Source: Amyloporia xantha (lineage: Eukaryota; Basidiomycota; Agaricomycetes; Polyporales; Adustoporiaceae). From it: a DNA stretch of 64,000 bases. Within the stretch, counting starts at the first letter, position 1. Each line of letters opens with the position of its first letter. The notes beneath the pieces are model-generated. The model was not told the origin of the DNA and searched no databases. It saw only the letters and a list, made by a program, of their open reading frames with translations. The DNA lies in NCBI GenBank assembly GCA_036971615.1, contig JAYKKR010000003.1, positions 372,001-436,000 of the forward strand, read 5' to 3'. The translations under genes were made by a program, and so were the position numbers. This document shows, piece by piece, positions 32,102 through 44,200 of the stretch.

Positions 32102-35100
32102 CAGCTGCTTATGTACTAATGGTGCACCATTTGATGGATGGGCCTACGCACCGTTATGCACCAGGCAGCGTTTCTGCCTGGCCGCTGGTGCATCACTTCC
32201 TGGGCCTTCGCCGGACCCTCCGGGGCCTCCTCCCTTTCACCGTAGGCTCCCTTCGGCATCACGGCTTGTTGCTATATCTGGTAGGTACATAGTACATAGG
32301 CTCTGGGTCATTTATTTTATGGTGGAATATATATTTTCCGGTGCTACAGACTCATTTAGGCAGCAAAAATGTATAAAAATAGTTTAAAAATCGGATATTT
32401 ATTTGTATTTCACTAGCTATGGGGTACAACAGTATGGAAAGCTGTATACAGTAGCTACGTCCAGCGAGCGTGAGCAGGCCGAGCGAACGCGGCGGGCCGA
32501 GCGAGCGTGCTCGGGCAGAGGGAGCACGCAAGGGCGGAATGAATGCGCAGGGCGGACGGAAAGCACAGGGCGGGAGCGGGCGGAGGAAGCGAGCGCAGGG
32601 TGAGCGAGCGCAGGTGGGAGCGAGCGCGGGTGGGAGCGAACACGGGTGGGAGCGAGCGTGCACAGGCGAAGGGACGCGCTGCGCGAGAATGTGCCGGGGC
32701 GGCGGGAGCGTGCGTGGGCGGCGGGAGCATGCACGGGCGGGGCGAGCGGACAAGGGTGGTGTAGCGGACACGGGCGGTGTAGCGGACGCGGGCGAGCGGA
32801 GCAGATACGGGCAAGGAAGCGTACTGGGGGGTGGAGCGTGCGTAGGCGGAGTGTGCGTACGTGCACGGGTGGGGTAAGCAGGCACGGGCAGGTGAGCGGA
32901 TGCAGGCAGGGCGAAATGAGTCGGGCGGGGTGAGCGAACAGGGGGGCAGGGTGTGTGGATACAGGTGGCAGGCGAGCGTACAGGCGAGTGGAGCGTGCGC
33001 GCACGGGCGGGTTGAGCAGACGGCCACGGCAAACGGACACAGGGCGAGGCGGGGCAAAAGGACTCGGGCGGCGAAAGGACTCGGTAGTACGAACGAAGAC
33101 AGGCGAGACGAAAGGCCGGGCAAACAGGCGGGGTGAGCGTGCATGGGCGAGGCTAGCATGCATGGGCTGGGCGAGACGAGCATGCGGATCTGGTGGAGCG
33201 CAGATGGGTGCGTTGCGCCGACCGGAGCTGGCGCAGGTCGGGGAGTGCGGAGCGGATGGACGGATGGTCGAGCAGGTGGAGCGCAGGCTGGGGATTGGGA
33301 GGAACGCTGTGCCGGGCTGTTGTTACTAACAGCGCCGTCACGCTGTCAATCTGAAAAACGAAGGGTAAGTAAGTGAATGAGACAAAAAGAGACAAGAACT
33401 TACTTTATAACACTGCTCGCGGGCAGCAGCGGGACGTCGACGTCGACGTCGACAACGCCGAGTAGACGACCAACGCTGACGCGGCGCTGTTGGCGCGCAC
33501 TGCGGGAACAGCCGAAATGCCCGATTTGGGCATGTGGCTGAAGTCTACCCATACTGAACAGTGAGTACGAGCAATTTAAGCAAATATATTTCCTATCTAA
33601 GTCATAGAGAGCGTTCAAAATGTATTTAATAGTCTATACATTAGTTTTGTGGACGTTCCTGCCCTTCCTCAGACAGCTATATACAAAACATGTCTGTTTT
33701 GGGCCAAGAATGACCGAAAATTGGCATGTTTTGGTGAATATCATCAGTACTAGGCCATGCCCTAGTAGAAGAAAACATACACTGTAATATAGAGTATATA
33801 TAAATAAACTATATTTATGTTTGGTGTGGATAGATCAACGTTTGAGGCCGCGATGCTCGAAACGGCCGTGTAGTAGGCTAGCGAACATTTCGAGCCTCGA
33901 GTCGCGCCTGGCTGAGCGCGCCACCTGATTGGCTGCGCGAAAGCTTCGGCCGACTCGGGACTCTTCCCCACCTCGTGGATCTCGTCTTGTACCTCTCATT
34001 TTTGGTAAGCAAATCCTATTGACCTTCTACTGTGCTAATCTAAAATTTTGCGGGGATTGGGGCACTACTGAGAACACAGTAATGTTCTCAATAGTGTCTC
34101 AGACGAATGTAAGACGGTAAGACGCCTTCCTCTTTGGGTAAGTCTGGCACGTGCCGGACTGCCAAAGGTGACGCGTCACCTTTGGTGTCTGCTCGACGAC
34201 GACGACGTCGCGTCGTCCCGCTGCTGCCTGCGAGCAGCGTCCAAAAGTAAGTTCGTTTCGTTTCATTTCGCAGCTTGGGATGTACTGACATCTTGTTGTT
34301 TAGCGTCAATGGCGTCCGCACGCCGTCGCTTGCCATCGCGCTGGCATCCTCCCCGATGCTCTTCCCGCCGACGCTCGTACGGCCCCCACTCATCTTGCCT
34401 GCGCTCGCCCCTCCGACGCTCGTACGGTCCCCGCTAATCTAATTCTGCCGACGCTCTTCCCGCCGACGTGTCCTGCCGACGTTCGCCCTGCCGACGTTCG
34501 TACTGCCCCCATATCTGTCCTGCCCGTGCTCGTCCCGTCCATGTCCGTCCCACCTTCGCTCGTCCTGCCGACGCCCGCCCCATCCGTGCTCGTTTGACTG
34601 ACGCTCGTACAGTCCTCGCTCGTACAGTCCCCGCTCGTCCCGTCCACGCTTGTCCCGCCCGCGCTCGTTCCAATGACGCCCATCCGTCCGTATCCATCCA
34701 CGCTCATCCGTCCATATCCATCCTGCCCACATTCATCCCGCCGACGCTTGCCCCGCCCGTGCTTGTCCTGCCGACACTCGCCCCACCCGTGCTCGTTTCC
34801 ACCGACACTCGTACGGTCCCCGCTCGCCTGTGCTCGTTCCACCGACGCTCGTACAGTCCCCGCTCGCCCGTGCTCGTCCTGCCGAAACTCGCCCCACCCG
34901 CGCTCGTTCGACCGACGCGCGTACAGTCCCTGCTCGTCCCGTCCACGCTTGCCCTGCCCATGTTCGTCCTGTCTGCGCTCGTCCTGCCTGCGCTCGTCCC
35001 GTCCATACTCGCCCCGCCCGTGCTCATTCCACCGACACTCGTACGGTCCCCGCTCACCCCGCACGTGTTCGTCCCACCGACGCTCGTACGGTCCCCATTC

Positions 35101-35748
35101 GTACAGTCCCCGCTCGTCCCGTCTACGCTCGCCCTGCACGTGTTCGTCCCGCCTGCGCTCGTCCCGCCCACGCTCGTCCTGTCCATACTCACCCCGCCCG
35201 TGTTCGTTCCACCGACGCTCGTACAGCCCCTGCTCGTCCCGTCCACGTTCGCCCCGTCCGTGCCCGGCCCGCCGACGCCTGTACGGTCCCTGCTCGTCCC
35301 GCCAACGCTCGTCCCGCCCGCGCTCGTCCCGTGCTCGTCCCGCCGACGCTCGCCCTGCTGCGTGCTCACCCACCCGGGTATCCTCGCTTCGCCCGTGCAC
35401 GTACACCCGCCCTGTATCGGCTCGCTACACCATATATAGATTTTCATATTTGTGTACCCCGTAGCTACAGTGAGACGAAATTAAAAAATAGCTTTATTTC
35501 TGAATTTCTGAATGTTTTAATGGTGTCCCTATGGAGCACCTGAAATACTGATTTATGATAGATACCTGCCACATATGGCAATATGCCGCGATGCCGAAGG
35601 GAGCCTACGGTGAAAGGGAGGAGGCCCCGGAGGGTCCGGCGAAGGCCCAGGAAGTGATGCACCAGCAGCCAGGCAGAAGCGCTGCCTGGTGCATAAGCGT
35701 CCGTAGGCCCATCCGTCAGTTGGTGCACCAGGTATACATAAGTTGGTG
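32102..35748. mobile_element. Foldback element A (non-autonomous, 7-bp target duplication)
   Basis: This 3647-bp insertion in exon 3 of the 214-aa gene is flanked by CGGCGAA on both sides (32095-32101, 35749-35755); copy 1 has this word once. Termini are inverted: CAGCTGCTTATGTAC on the left, CACCAACTTATGTAT on the right read on the minus strand. They are followed by about 190 bp of close inverted repeat with a shared TGGTGCACCA palindrome. Inside the arms lie long degenerate minisatellites: purine-rich GAGCGNGCGGGC-like units on the plus strand at 32460-33300, and their complement CGCTCGTCCCGCC/CGCTCGTACAGTCCC at 34360-35400. The middle (33310-34350) has no recognisable gene. Long open frames in the arms come from the periodicity. 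Foldback-type architecture is clear; the superfamily is unknown. Confidence 0.85.
34360..35400. repeat. Degenerate CGCTCGTCCCGCC minisatellite arm
   Basis: The period is irregular at about 15-20 bp and locally groups into larger units such as CGCTCGTACAGTCCCCGCTC. The same sequence type lies inverted at 32460-33300 (GC-skewed the other way). All six frames stay largely open because the unit lacks stop-forming words, so the Cys/Arg/Pro- or Gly/Thr-rich translations are not proteins. Confidence 0.75.
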
Positions 35749-36836
35749 CGGCGAAGCGGGTGACCAGGCATTCGACGTCGTCCAATCAATGACTGACCGC
35801 TCTCATATCACGGTAGTTGACTTGATAGGTGTTGCCGCGACGCTATGCGGCAATTGATGCAATTTATGTGAATGAATGTGTTGAAAAGGTGGGAGCGGGG
35901 TGGGGACTTACTCTGTCATGCAGTGGATACTTCCACCATGCTGGAAGGTGACTGGGAGGGTCGTCTGGCCAAGTCCACCACGCGGGCTCGGTTTCTGTGC
36001 GCAGCTTCTGTAGCTGCAAGGATGGCGGTGAGGCGAGCGGCGTGAACGGCTGTATCTCGAGGATGTGGATTCGTGGGACCGCCCCAAAGATGGTGGCGTC
36101 GCTGATCTTGCGGACAACATCGGGGAGCTCGACGTTGGTGACGCCGACGAGGGCAAGGCGGCCAAGGCAGTCGCGAAGGGCTTCCTGCTGAGTGTCAGCG
36201 CAGACACGTTGGGGAAGGCGAAGCTTACCATTTCCATGCGGAGGCCAATCTCCCACCGTGCAAAGGTGATGTCGAAGCCAGCCACTTTGTCTCTACCGGC
36301 GGCAACAGACATGATGGTCACTAGCGCCTGCTCGCAGCGCCAGGCATAGTAGGAGATCAGTCGGCGGTTGATGGCGATGAGGCTGGAGAGAGACTGTTCG
36401 CGATTCTTCAAGGCGAGAGCCATCGCGCCGTGGGGTGAATGGGTTGGTAGAGCAAGGCAAAATGCAAGGCGAATTTGAGGAGTTGATGGTGGATCGGGTG
36501 ATCGCCTCGAGGGAAGGTCATGGCGAAGATCTGTCAGAGATAAGCATCGGCCAAGTATCTGAAGGTGATCACGTGGATATGATCCGTTGTTGATAAGGGA
36601 TCAGGAGGCAGGGGCGTGAGAGATCACCATTCAGTATGAAAAGGAAGGTGTCATGGATCACAATAAGCCAATTGTCATCTGTCCGCAGTGATACGGCCAT
36701 GGCCCGCACGAAGAAGCAACACGTCAGTGGCGATGTGGTGTTCGTGCGTCGCGAAGAACGGCAAACTGCCAGAGGCACCGTCACATACGTTCCCAAGGAA
36801 GCACCACTACCGCATGCGCATGTGCCGACAAGCACA

Positions 36837-37411
36837 TGTCGCGACTATGAGTCGAGCAACAGGGGACAAACAAACCTGACAATGGCTGAGGGTGTTCGAC
36901 TAGGGTCTTACCGCAGTGACGATGAGCAAGGCTCAAATAAGAGGCTAGGGACAAGATAAATAGAACATAAGTATAAGTAAGTAAGTACAAGCAGGGCTTG
37001 GCTTACCTAGGGACAAGAGGTCGAAACTGAAGTCCCCAGGCAGAGGCGTGCTACCTTATATACTGCAAGAGTTCAGGGCAGGCTATCTACATGGTCTGTG
37101 CGCAAGTGGTCTGTGTGCAGCCTGAGTAAGCAGGCTATGAGTCATAAGTGATGTCGTGAGCGGAGCCCGGCGGGGCCCGAGGTCGGCCGGCACCGTGCTT
37201 AAGTAAATGTCCGTAAAGGGAAGGCGGGACGGAGTCCGTGGGAAGAGGACATGTGACCTGTAATGGTCAACACGTCTAAGTCCATGAACAGGGAGCTCGC
37301 TGTGTGTACAGTAGAATGGCCGTTTGAATAAGAGGGGAAGATAACAATGAGTGAAAGGAGAAAATCATCCGTATATAGAAAGGAAGAAACACTCAATGTC
37401 AACTCGTGACA
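36837..37411. repeat. Solo LTR, 575 bp
   Basis: It begins TGTCGCGAC and ends TCGTGACA, inside exon 1 of transposase copy 2. Copy 1 gives the empty site (AAGCACATCAAG). Flanking 5-bp words are GCACA on the left and GCGCA on the right, a target duplication with one mismatch. TTATATACTGC near 37055 may be a TATA box. The retroelement family is unknown. Confidence 0.85.
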
Positions 37412-37667
37412 GCGCATCAAGATCGCCGTCGAAATCCCCCTCTAAAGCTGCGTCTCATGACGCATATTCAGAACCTGTGCAGGAACATGTGGTGTTCGAC
37501 GATGTGATGCCGATGAAGAGTCTGTGCAAGATGAGCTCTGTCGCCTTATTTGGGTCGCTCAATGTCAACGCCGAAGGCGGGGCAGTCGCAGAACGACTTT
37601 ATGCGCAAATGGCTTCCACTTCGCGATGTGTATCTAAGCCACATCATCGAGCTAGAAGCTCCACCAG

Positions 37668-39944
37668 CATGATAATACACACTTTTAATTAAATCATACC
37701 TTCTAGAGAAGGATGAATTATATTATATCCCCCTTTATGTAGCCTTTATTTTCAACCACAAATCAGATTTAATCTGTGCTACCCAGTGGCTAATGACCTG
37801 CCACCACTCACTCATGTACATGATTTGCAGTCAGTCTGATTTAATCCAGGCCTTGACAGACCATTTGAAGATATTTTAGATGACAATTGCTATCCAATTT
37901 AATCTGATTACTCCTCTACCCTACCACACAATGCACATAGAGTACCATACTACAAGAAGTTGGATTTAATCGGATTATTCAAATGGTCAATTAATACAAC
38001 AAGACAGTGAATCATACTCATTGAATCCAATTTAATCTAAATGAAGTTGCTACTGGCTACTGGATCAGAGGTCTCTGAGGTGATCAATCCTTGGCGCGCG
38101 CTTGCATGTCCTTTGCAATGCAGTCCTTTCGCAGCCGGTCATACATTGCAGCGGTCTTCATCACATACGCGTGGCGTCCCTGGCCAACGGATGACGAATC
38201 ACAGTAATTCGCCGCTCGAGTCCACGCATTGCTCCACGAATCGAAGGACTTGATCGCATTTTGGAACTCTTGATGGGTCAATGACTGATGTTTATGAAAG
38301 GGTTAAGTGACCATGAGCCTGATGATAACCTGTAGAGATAATCCTGAGTTAACAATGGAGATAAACCTATCATTATCTTAGCACGTGTTCATTAATGGAC
38401 TTCGTAACCTGATTTTTGTGTTAGTTAATGACATCTATAAACCTTATAATTTGAGAAAGATGCGCTAGTAACCGAACAATCTGATATAATAGGATTCAAT
38501 CAGCCACAATCTTAGGGTATGTGCTTGAGCCACATTGTATCCTACAGTGTGCTCATCTGATTTAATTGGATTCAGCCATAGACCTGAAGAGATAGTGGTC
38601 CCATCTGGATACCTGTTAATTGGATTTAATCTGACAGGTGGTATGCACTGTGGTCTTTCCAATTTAATCGGATTCCTACTGGTATTGTCAAGGACTTCCA
38701 TTGTATGCTACTATTACTGGTACATGTGTATTAAACCGGATTTAATCTGATTTACCTTTGCATAAATGCCATGCGTGATACTATCATACTGTTATGGATA
38801 TTCCAGCTTGACCTTCTTATAATCGAGTTCTTTCCCAGAAAGGACTCGGTCTTCCATCAACGGGTAGTCCTTCACTACCCTCCAAGACCGCGTGGATCAA
38901 CAAGACCTGCAAGCGCACATACTTGCGTGCGAAACCGATACTCTTTGGGACGATGACTCGGTCTCCCGCTCAACGGGTAGTCCTCCATGCCCTTCTTGGA
39001 GGAAAGCGGATCCTCGGGACCCACAAACGCACACACTTCGCGTGAGAGGTCGAGTCCCGTGAAACACCTCGAGGACCGGTAGCACGATCCGACCTACGGA
39101 GAGCGGACCAATCCCACTCAATGGATTGGGGAAGACCGAGACAAGACCGATGAATGGCCGAGGTGCGCCACTCCGCCACACGAGGATAGCAGCGCGGTTT
39201 CAGTGAGTATTCAAGGCAGTGCGTAAAGGACAATAACTGCACAGGTATTGGGCAGTGTAGTGTAGACTTACGGACTACGCATGTTTAGAAGGTTCTAGCA
39301 TTTCTCATTTGTATTTAAGAAGACCGACGGTCTTCGGTTTTGAGCAATCTATTTTACCTCTGAGCTCTTAGCACAACGAGACCTTGTCTCCTTCAAATAT
39401 CATTGTAGATCTTACCATAGCTACGCGCTGGTAAAGAGATCTATCCCAGACTTGACAAACTACTTATAGCTTCGCGCTAAGTAGCGGTCTTCGGTATTGC
39501 TTCGCGCTACCTAAAGCCCTTGGTCTGGCAACAATACTTGCGAAGGATTTGAGTTATCTTTGTTTAGGAAGTTCTACCTTTAAACCTTATCTCTGCGTGA
39601 ACATAAGCGGTATCTCTCCAAGTCGGTCTTAACCTAACGACCTTCGGTCTTGAGCGATACTCTTAGGCTCACGCTACTCTCTAACATAAGACCCTTCGGT
39701 CTTATACTTCTTACTTGGTATACCGGCATTCAACTCCTAACTAGCCATTAGGATTCAAGCTTACAGTCTAAGTATTTCTATTATCCTATCCGTTACCGGT
39801 ATACGAGCTTAGGTACTAGTACTACCCTGGTTCTTAACACATACATCACACATCTAATTAAACATGATTTAATTCAGTGGAAATCCAATTCTGAGAAGGG
39901 CAATCCTCATCCAATCCAACCTTCTATAGAAGGAGAGGATGACT
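37668..39944. mobile_element. Unclassified insert with ATTTAATC repeats
   Basis: The insert disrupts exon 2 of transposase copy 2 and replaces about 66 bp of it. It has at least seven copies of a GGATTTAATCNGATT-like word in both orientations (37760-38750), and near each end a CCTTCTA(G/T)AGAAGG palindrome (left about 37703, right about 39920), which suggests inverted subterminal ends. 38780-39240 and 39350-39840 are non-coding; the latter part shares a segment with 21392-21600. No transposase, clear terminal inverted repeat or target duplication was found. It may be a composite. Confidence 0.6.
39385..39560 (+). repeat. Dispersed repeat, partner of 21392-21600
   Basis: It shares GAGACCTTGTCTCCTTC, CTACGCGCTGGTA, CAAACTACTTATAGCTTCGC and GGCAACAATACTTGCGAAGG with the minus strand of 21392-21600. 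The surroundings are rich in GACCTTCGGTCTT-type words. No coding sense. Confidence 0.6.
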
Positions 39945-41276
39945 GCCCGTGTATTGCGAGGACTGCCTGCAGTTGATGCATCGCCGCATGCCGTTGCATC
40001 GGGTGGAGAAGTGGGTGGATGGGTTTTTCGAACCGACGTGGCTTCGGGAGGTTGGGGTGCAGATGCATCTCGGGCATGATGGTGAACCATGTGTGGATGC
40101 GGAGTCCCCGATCATGCCGCTGGATGGTGATGCAGATAGCGATGGCGAAGACGAGGATGTGAGTGACGCCGGGGACAATGAAGAGAATGAAGAGCCAATG
40201 AAAGCGGACTCGACGGTGCCGCAAAGTCACTACGCGTTTGACACTTTGACCATTGTAGATGTTACGGGGATGCATAGCCTGGACGTTGTGTGGTGTCGTT
40301 GCAATAACAGGCTCACTCGAGACCTGCAACTATTGGACATGGGCCTCTATCCTGGGAGCACAAAGCGGCCACGCACTGCGTTCACATTTTGGGTGTTGGA
40401 TGATTTTTTGCTTACCAACAAGGAGTGCAAAACCTCGGGGGTGAATTACTACAGCAAGCTTCGACATGTCACAAACTCCGCGTTCCCGCATTCAGTGCAG
40501 GTAAGCCGCTATGTGCATATGAAGCCGTTGTCGCCATTGAGAAGGGGCTAGAACCGTTACAGAGAGCTTCTGCGGGTGTCCCGCCAATGGCGAAACCTCA
40601 AATATCGCAAATGGCATGGATATGGTCATGGCGCTTCCAACGCGATACCAGCTGGTGGCCTCGCTTTGGGGTGCCCGGCATGTCCCAAGCCTGGCGTGAA
40701 TCTCGCTTCCGGATGGCGTGATGACCCCGTACAGTGAGCCATGTAAGACTTTTTCTGGGCAGCATGTGTAACGTGATAGCAGATGGAAGTACATGAGGAG
40801 CATCGTAATGGACGGCAACTTTAGCGTGGAGCATCTCAAGATGCGTCGCCCAGAGGACGACGTCATTCTCAGCGATGGCGACGCTTTCATGGTGGGCGAC
40901 GACACCTACAAGAAGCATGTCGCTGTCGCCATTGAGCATAAAGAGGTCGGCGATCGACTCCTAGTAGATGAATCCTTGGAGGCTTATATCCCAGGTAGAA
41001 ATCCTTTTGTCACAATCATCGCGCCGTCAACCAGGCAAACGCGGATCACCATAACCTTGAAGCCATGGGGATTGGGGCGGCAGCCTGTGCACGCCATGGG
41101 TTTTTCATGCCGCATGCGGTGGCTGATTTCCAAAAAGGCAAGAGGTATGTGTTAGTTTTCCCATTCATGTGGCTCGCCTATACCCGCCATTAGACAGATG
41201 AACATGGATTACGCGTTGAGCGAGGTGCTCGCCACCATGGCGGGTATCCAGGTGCTGCTGGTGATGGAGCCCATTC

Positions 41277-44200
41277 AGTCATTATAGCCTAATAACTAGG
41301 GAGAAATATGGGTGATATTTTCCCTACTTTGTAGGGAGAGCGGACGTCGGCCGACGCCATATTTTTGCCTACTGTTAAGGGTCGGCCCAGGGGTATATTA
41401 TAGCCTGTAGCATGGCGCAGCCGACTGCGCCCTATTTTCATGCTATATTCTTGCCTTCAATGTAGTGTCGGCCTAGGGGTATATTATAGCCTGTAGCATG
41501 GCGCAGCCGACTGCGCCATATTTTCATGCTATATTCTTGCCTTCAATGTAGTGTCGGCCTAGGGGTATATTATAGCCTGTAACATGGCATGGCTGATCAT
41601 GCCATAATTCTATGCTATATTATAGCCTGTAGACACAGTGTGGCTGATCACGCCATAATGCCGTACTATATTCCAGCATGGTGCTTTTTGGGATTCTCAT
41701 AGTGCAGCTTGGTAGAGCATGGCAATTTGATCATACAGCTCTGCAAACCATGCCGCTTTTTTGGGAATTCAATGGCACAGTTCTTCAAAGCATGGTGCTT
41801 TTTTGACAATCTCATGATGCAGCTTTGCAGACCATGGTGCTTTATTTGGATAAACCATGGCACAGCTTGGTAGAGCAGGGCACTTTTTTTGGGAATATCA
41901 TGGCGCTTTTGACAGTCTCATGGCACAACTCTCCAAAGCATGGTGCTTTTTTGGGATTCTCATGGCACAGCTTTGCAGAGCATGGTGCTTTTATGGGAAT
42001 TTCATGGCACAGCTTTGTAGAGGTAGAGCATGGTACAGCTTTGTATATCATGGCGCATCTTTGCAAATCTCATGGTGCAGCTTTGCAGAGCATGGCGCTT
42101 TTATGGCACTTTTATGGTGCTTTCATGGTGCTTTTATGGTGCTTTTATGGCGCCTTTATGGTGCTTTTATGGTGCTTTTATGGTGCTTTTATGGTGCTTT
42201 TATGGTGATCTCATGGCATAGGTCTCGAAAGCATGGCGCTCTTTGACAATCTCATGGCATGGCGCTTTTATGGCACTTTTATGGTGCTTTTATGGCGATC
42301 TCATGGCATAGGTCTTGAAAGCATGGCACTTTTTGACAATCTCATGGCATGGCGCTTTTATTGCGCCTTTATGAGAATCTCATGGCACTTTTATGGCGCT
42401 TTTATGAGAATATCATGATGCTGTTATGGCGCTTTTATGGTGCTTTGTTGAGGGTCATAGGTATAGCTTTCCAAAGCATGGCGCTTTTTTGACAATCTCA
42501 TGGTGCAGCTTTGCAAAGCATGGCACTTTTTTGGATATCTCATGGCGCAGCTTTCCAGATCATGGCGCATTTTTTAGAATCTCATGGCACAGCTTTGTTA
42601 AGTATGGGGCTTTTGTGTGAGCTTTATGGAGTAGCACTGAACAAGATGGTGCAGCTCTGCAAAGTATGGTGCTGCAAAATATGGTGATGCTCGCTGTGTG
42701 GACCATTGTGGCAGTTTGTAGAGCATAGGGATGCTTTGCAAAGCATGGCAATGCTGTGTAGACCATGGCGCAGCTGTACAGATTATGGTGGTGGTTTATA
42801 AACCATGGTGCAGCTCTGCGGAGCATGGTGCTTGTTTTGGAATGCCATTGCACAGCAGGCAAGAGTGATGCCAATATTGTACAGACATACTTGTACATAT
42901 GGTTGAGTCTTGTAGAGCATGGCAAAGCTTTGTAGAGACAGGTGGAGCTCTGAAGCAAGTAAGAAGAAGGCAATTTTGATAAATGATGGCACTGATAAGG
43001 GCAAGCCTGATGGATTGCGAGACCAGTGGATGGGAAATGTGTTGAATGTCAACCTGGTGAATAGCAAGATTGGTGAAGACAAGCCAAATGGATGACAAAA
43101 TGTAACAATTTCATAATGTCTGCTACTATGTATTCATAAGTAGTTGATTATGCGCATACCAATAGTTGGGTCTATCAAGGGTTAGCCTGAGACACAGCGC
43201 ATCCAGAACAAGCAGTTTTGTAATATCCCTAATACTATACATAGTGAGTGCCTAGTATTGTCATATAAGCCTGCTATGTATATGTGATATGTGTCGTTGC
43301 AGAAGTACCAGTATAGAGGCCACAAAACAGTGTGTGTTATAACCTATACTTGAGTGAGCTACATTATAAACAAGTGTCAACAGTGAAGTGGCACAGCTGA
43401 CCTATGGCATATCTTGACGAAATCTCTATACCACATCATAAGATAGGTTTTGTTTAGCTTGTACACACATATATTATGCTTGCATAGCTGTGCTATGCTC
43501 TATAAATTTGATCATGGTTTGTTTTGGCACTTGCACCACCTTCAGAGGCATAAGACAGGCATAAGACACATGTAAGATGGGTGTAAGACGGGCATAAGAC
43601 GGACATGATACAGGCCTAATACAGGCCTAAGAGAGCAGAGTTACAACTTTTAGTGGCCAAAATGTTTATTATATGTTATATATTCACATGGAGCAAACCA
43701 TTTTACTTAGCAACTTATGCCCCAGGGGTATTACCTCAAATTATGCATCCATTGGATGCAGGATTTCTAGGCGCCTATTCCAGATTGCTTGTTTAGGCAA
43801 TTACTTAGGTAACAAGCACAATGATGTAATGGAAAAGTTTGAAGTTGAATTTTGAAAAGCAACCATGAGTAGCTTATGTATGATAATACAGAGCACCACC
43901 ATGCTCTACAGAGTATTGTCATATATTTGTATGGAATATGTATGATTTAAGCAATATCAGTGTGGCTCTTTCCTGCTGTGCAGTAGTATTGCCAAAAAAG
44001 CGCCATGCTCAGTAGAGCTTTGCTATCCTCTACAAAGCTCTGTCATCAACTACAAGACTGTGCCATTTACACAAGTATATTTTTCATGACTGATACAAAA
44101 TTGGCATCCCTCTTGACAGCTTGCAGCTGTGTAGTGTAATTTCCACAAAAGCACCATGATTTGCACAGCTGTGCCATGGTCCCAAAAATGTGCCATGTTT

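Larger units (their letters stand above)
32015..36423 (-). pseudogene. 214-aa gene, copy 2, split by foldback A
   Basis: The exons match copy 1: 36423-36229 and 36187-35912, with the same 195- and 276-nt lengths and splice sites. Exon 3 starts at 35842 and is interrupted after the codons for the RLVTRFA stretch by foldback element A. The remainder, including the stop (32015-32017), lies on the far side at 32101-32015. Differences from copy 1 are mostly single substitutions, several of them conservative in the predicted protein, such as MALALKNREQ for MALALENREQ. Without the insertion the gene would be full length. Confidence 0.75.

Noticed and set aside
32352..35543. Long overlapping open frames on both strands (up to 338 codons) rich in Arg, Gly, Pro or Ser
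   Set aside because: They follow a degenerate minisatellite in the arms of foldback A and are open in several frames at once; no start context or domain supports a protein.
38041..39240. tRNA or rRNA genes in the GC-richer part of the insert
   Set aside because: No cloverleaf with A and B box spacing and no rRNA-like segment was found.
37668..39944. Helitron
   Set aside because: No TC start, no CTRR end with a 3' hairpin, and the insert is not at an A/T junction.
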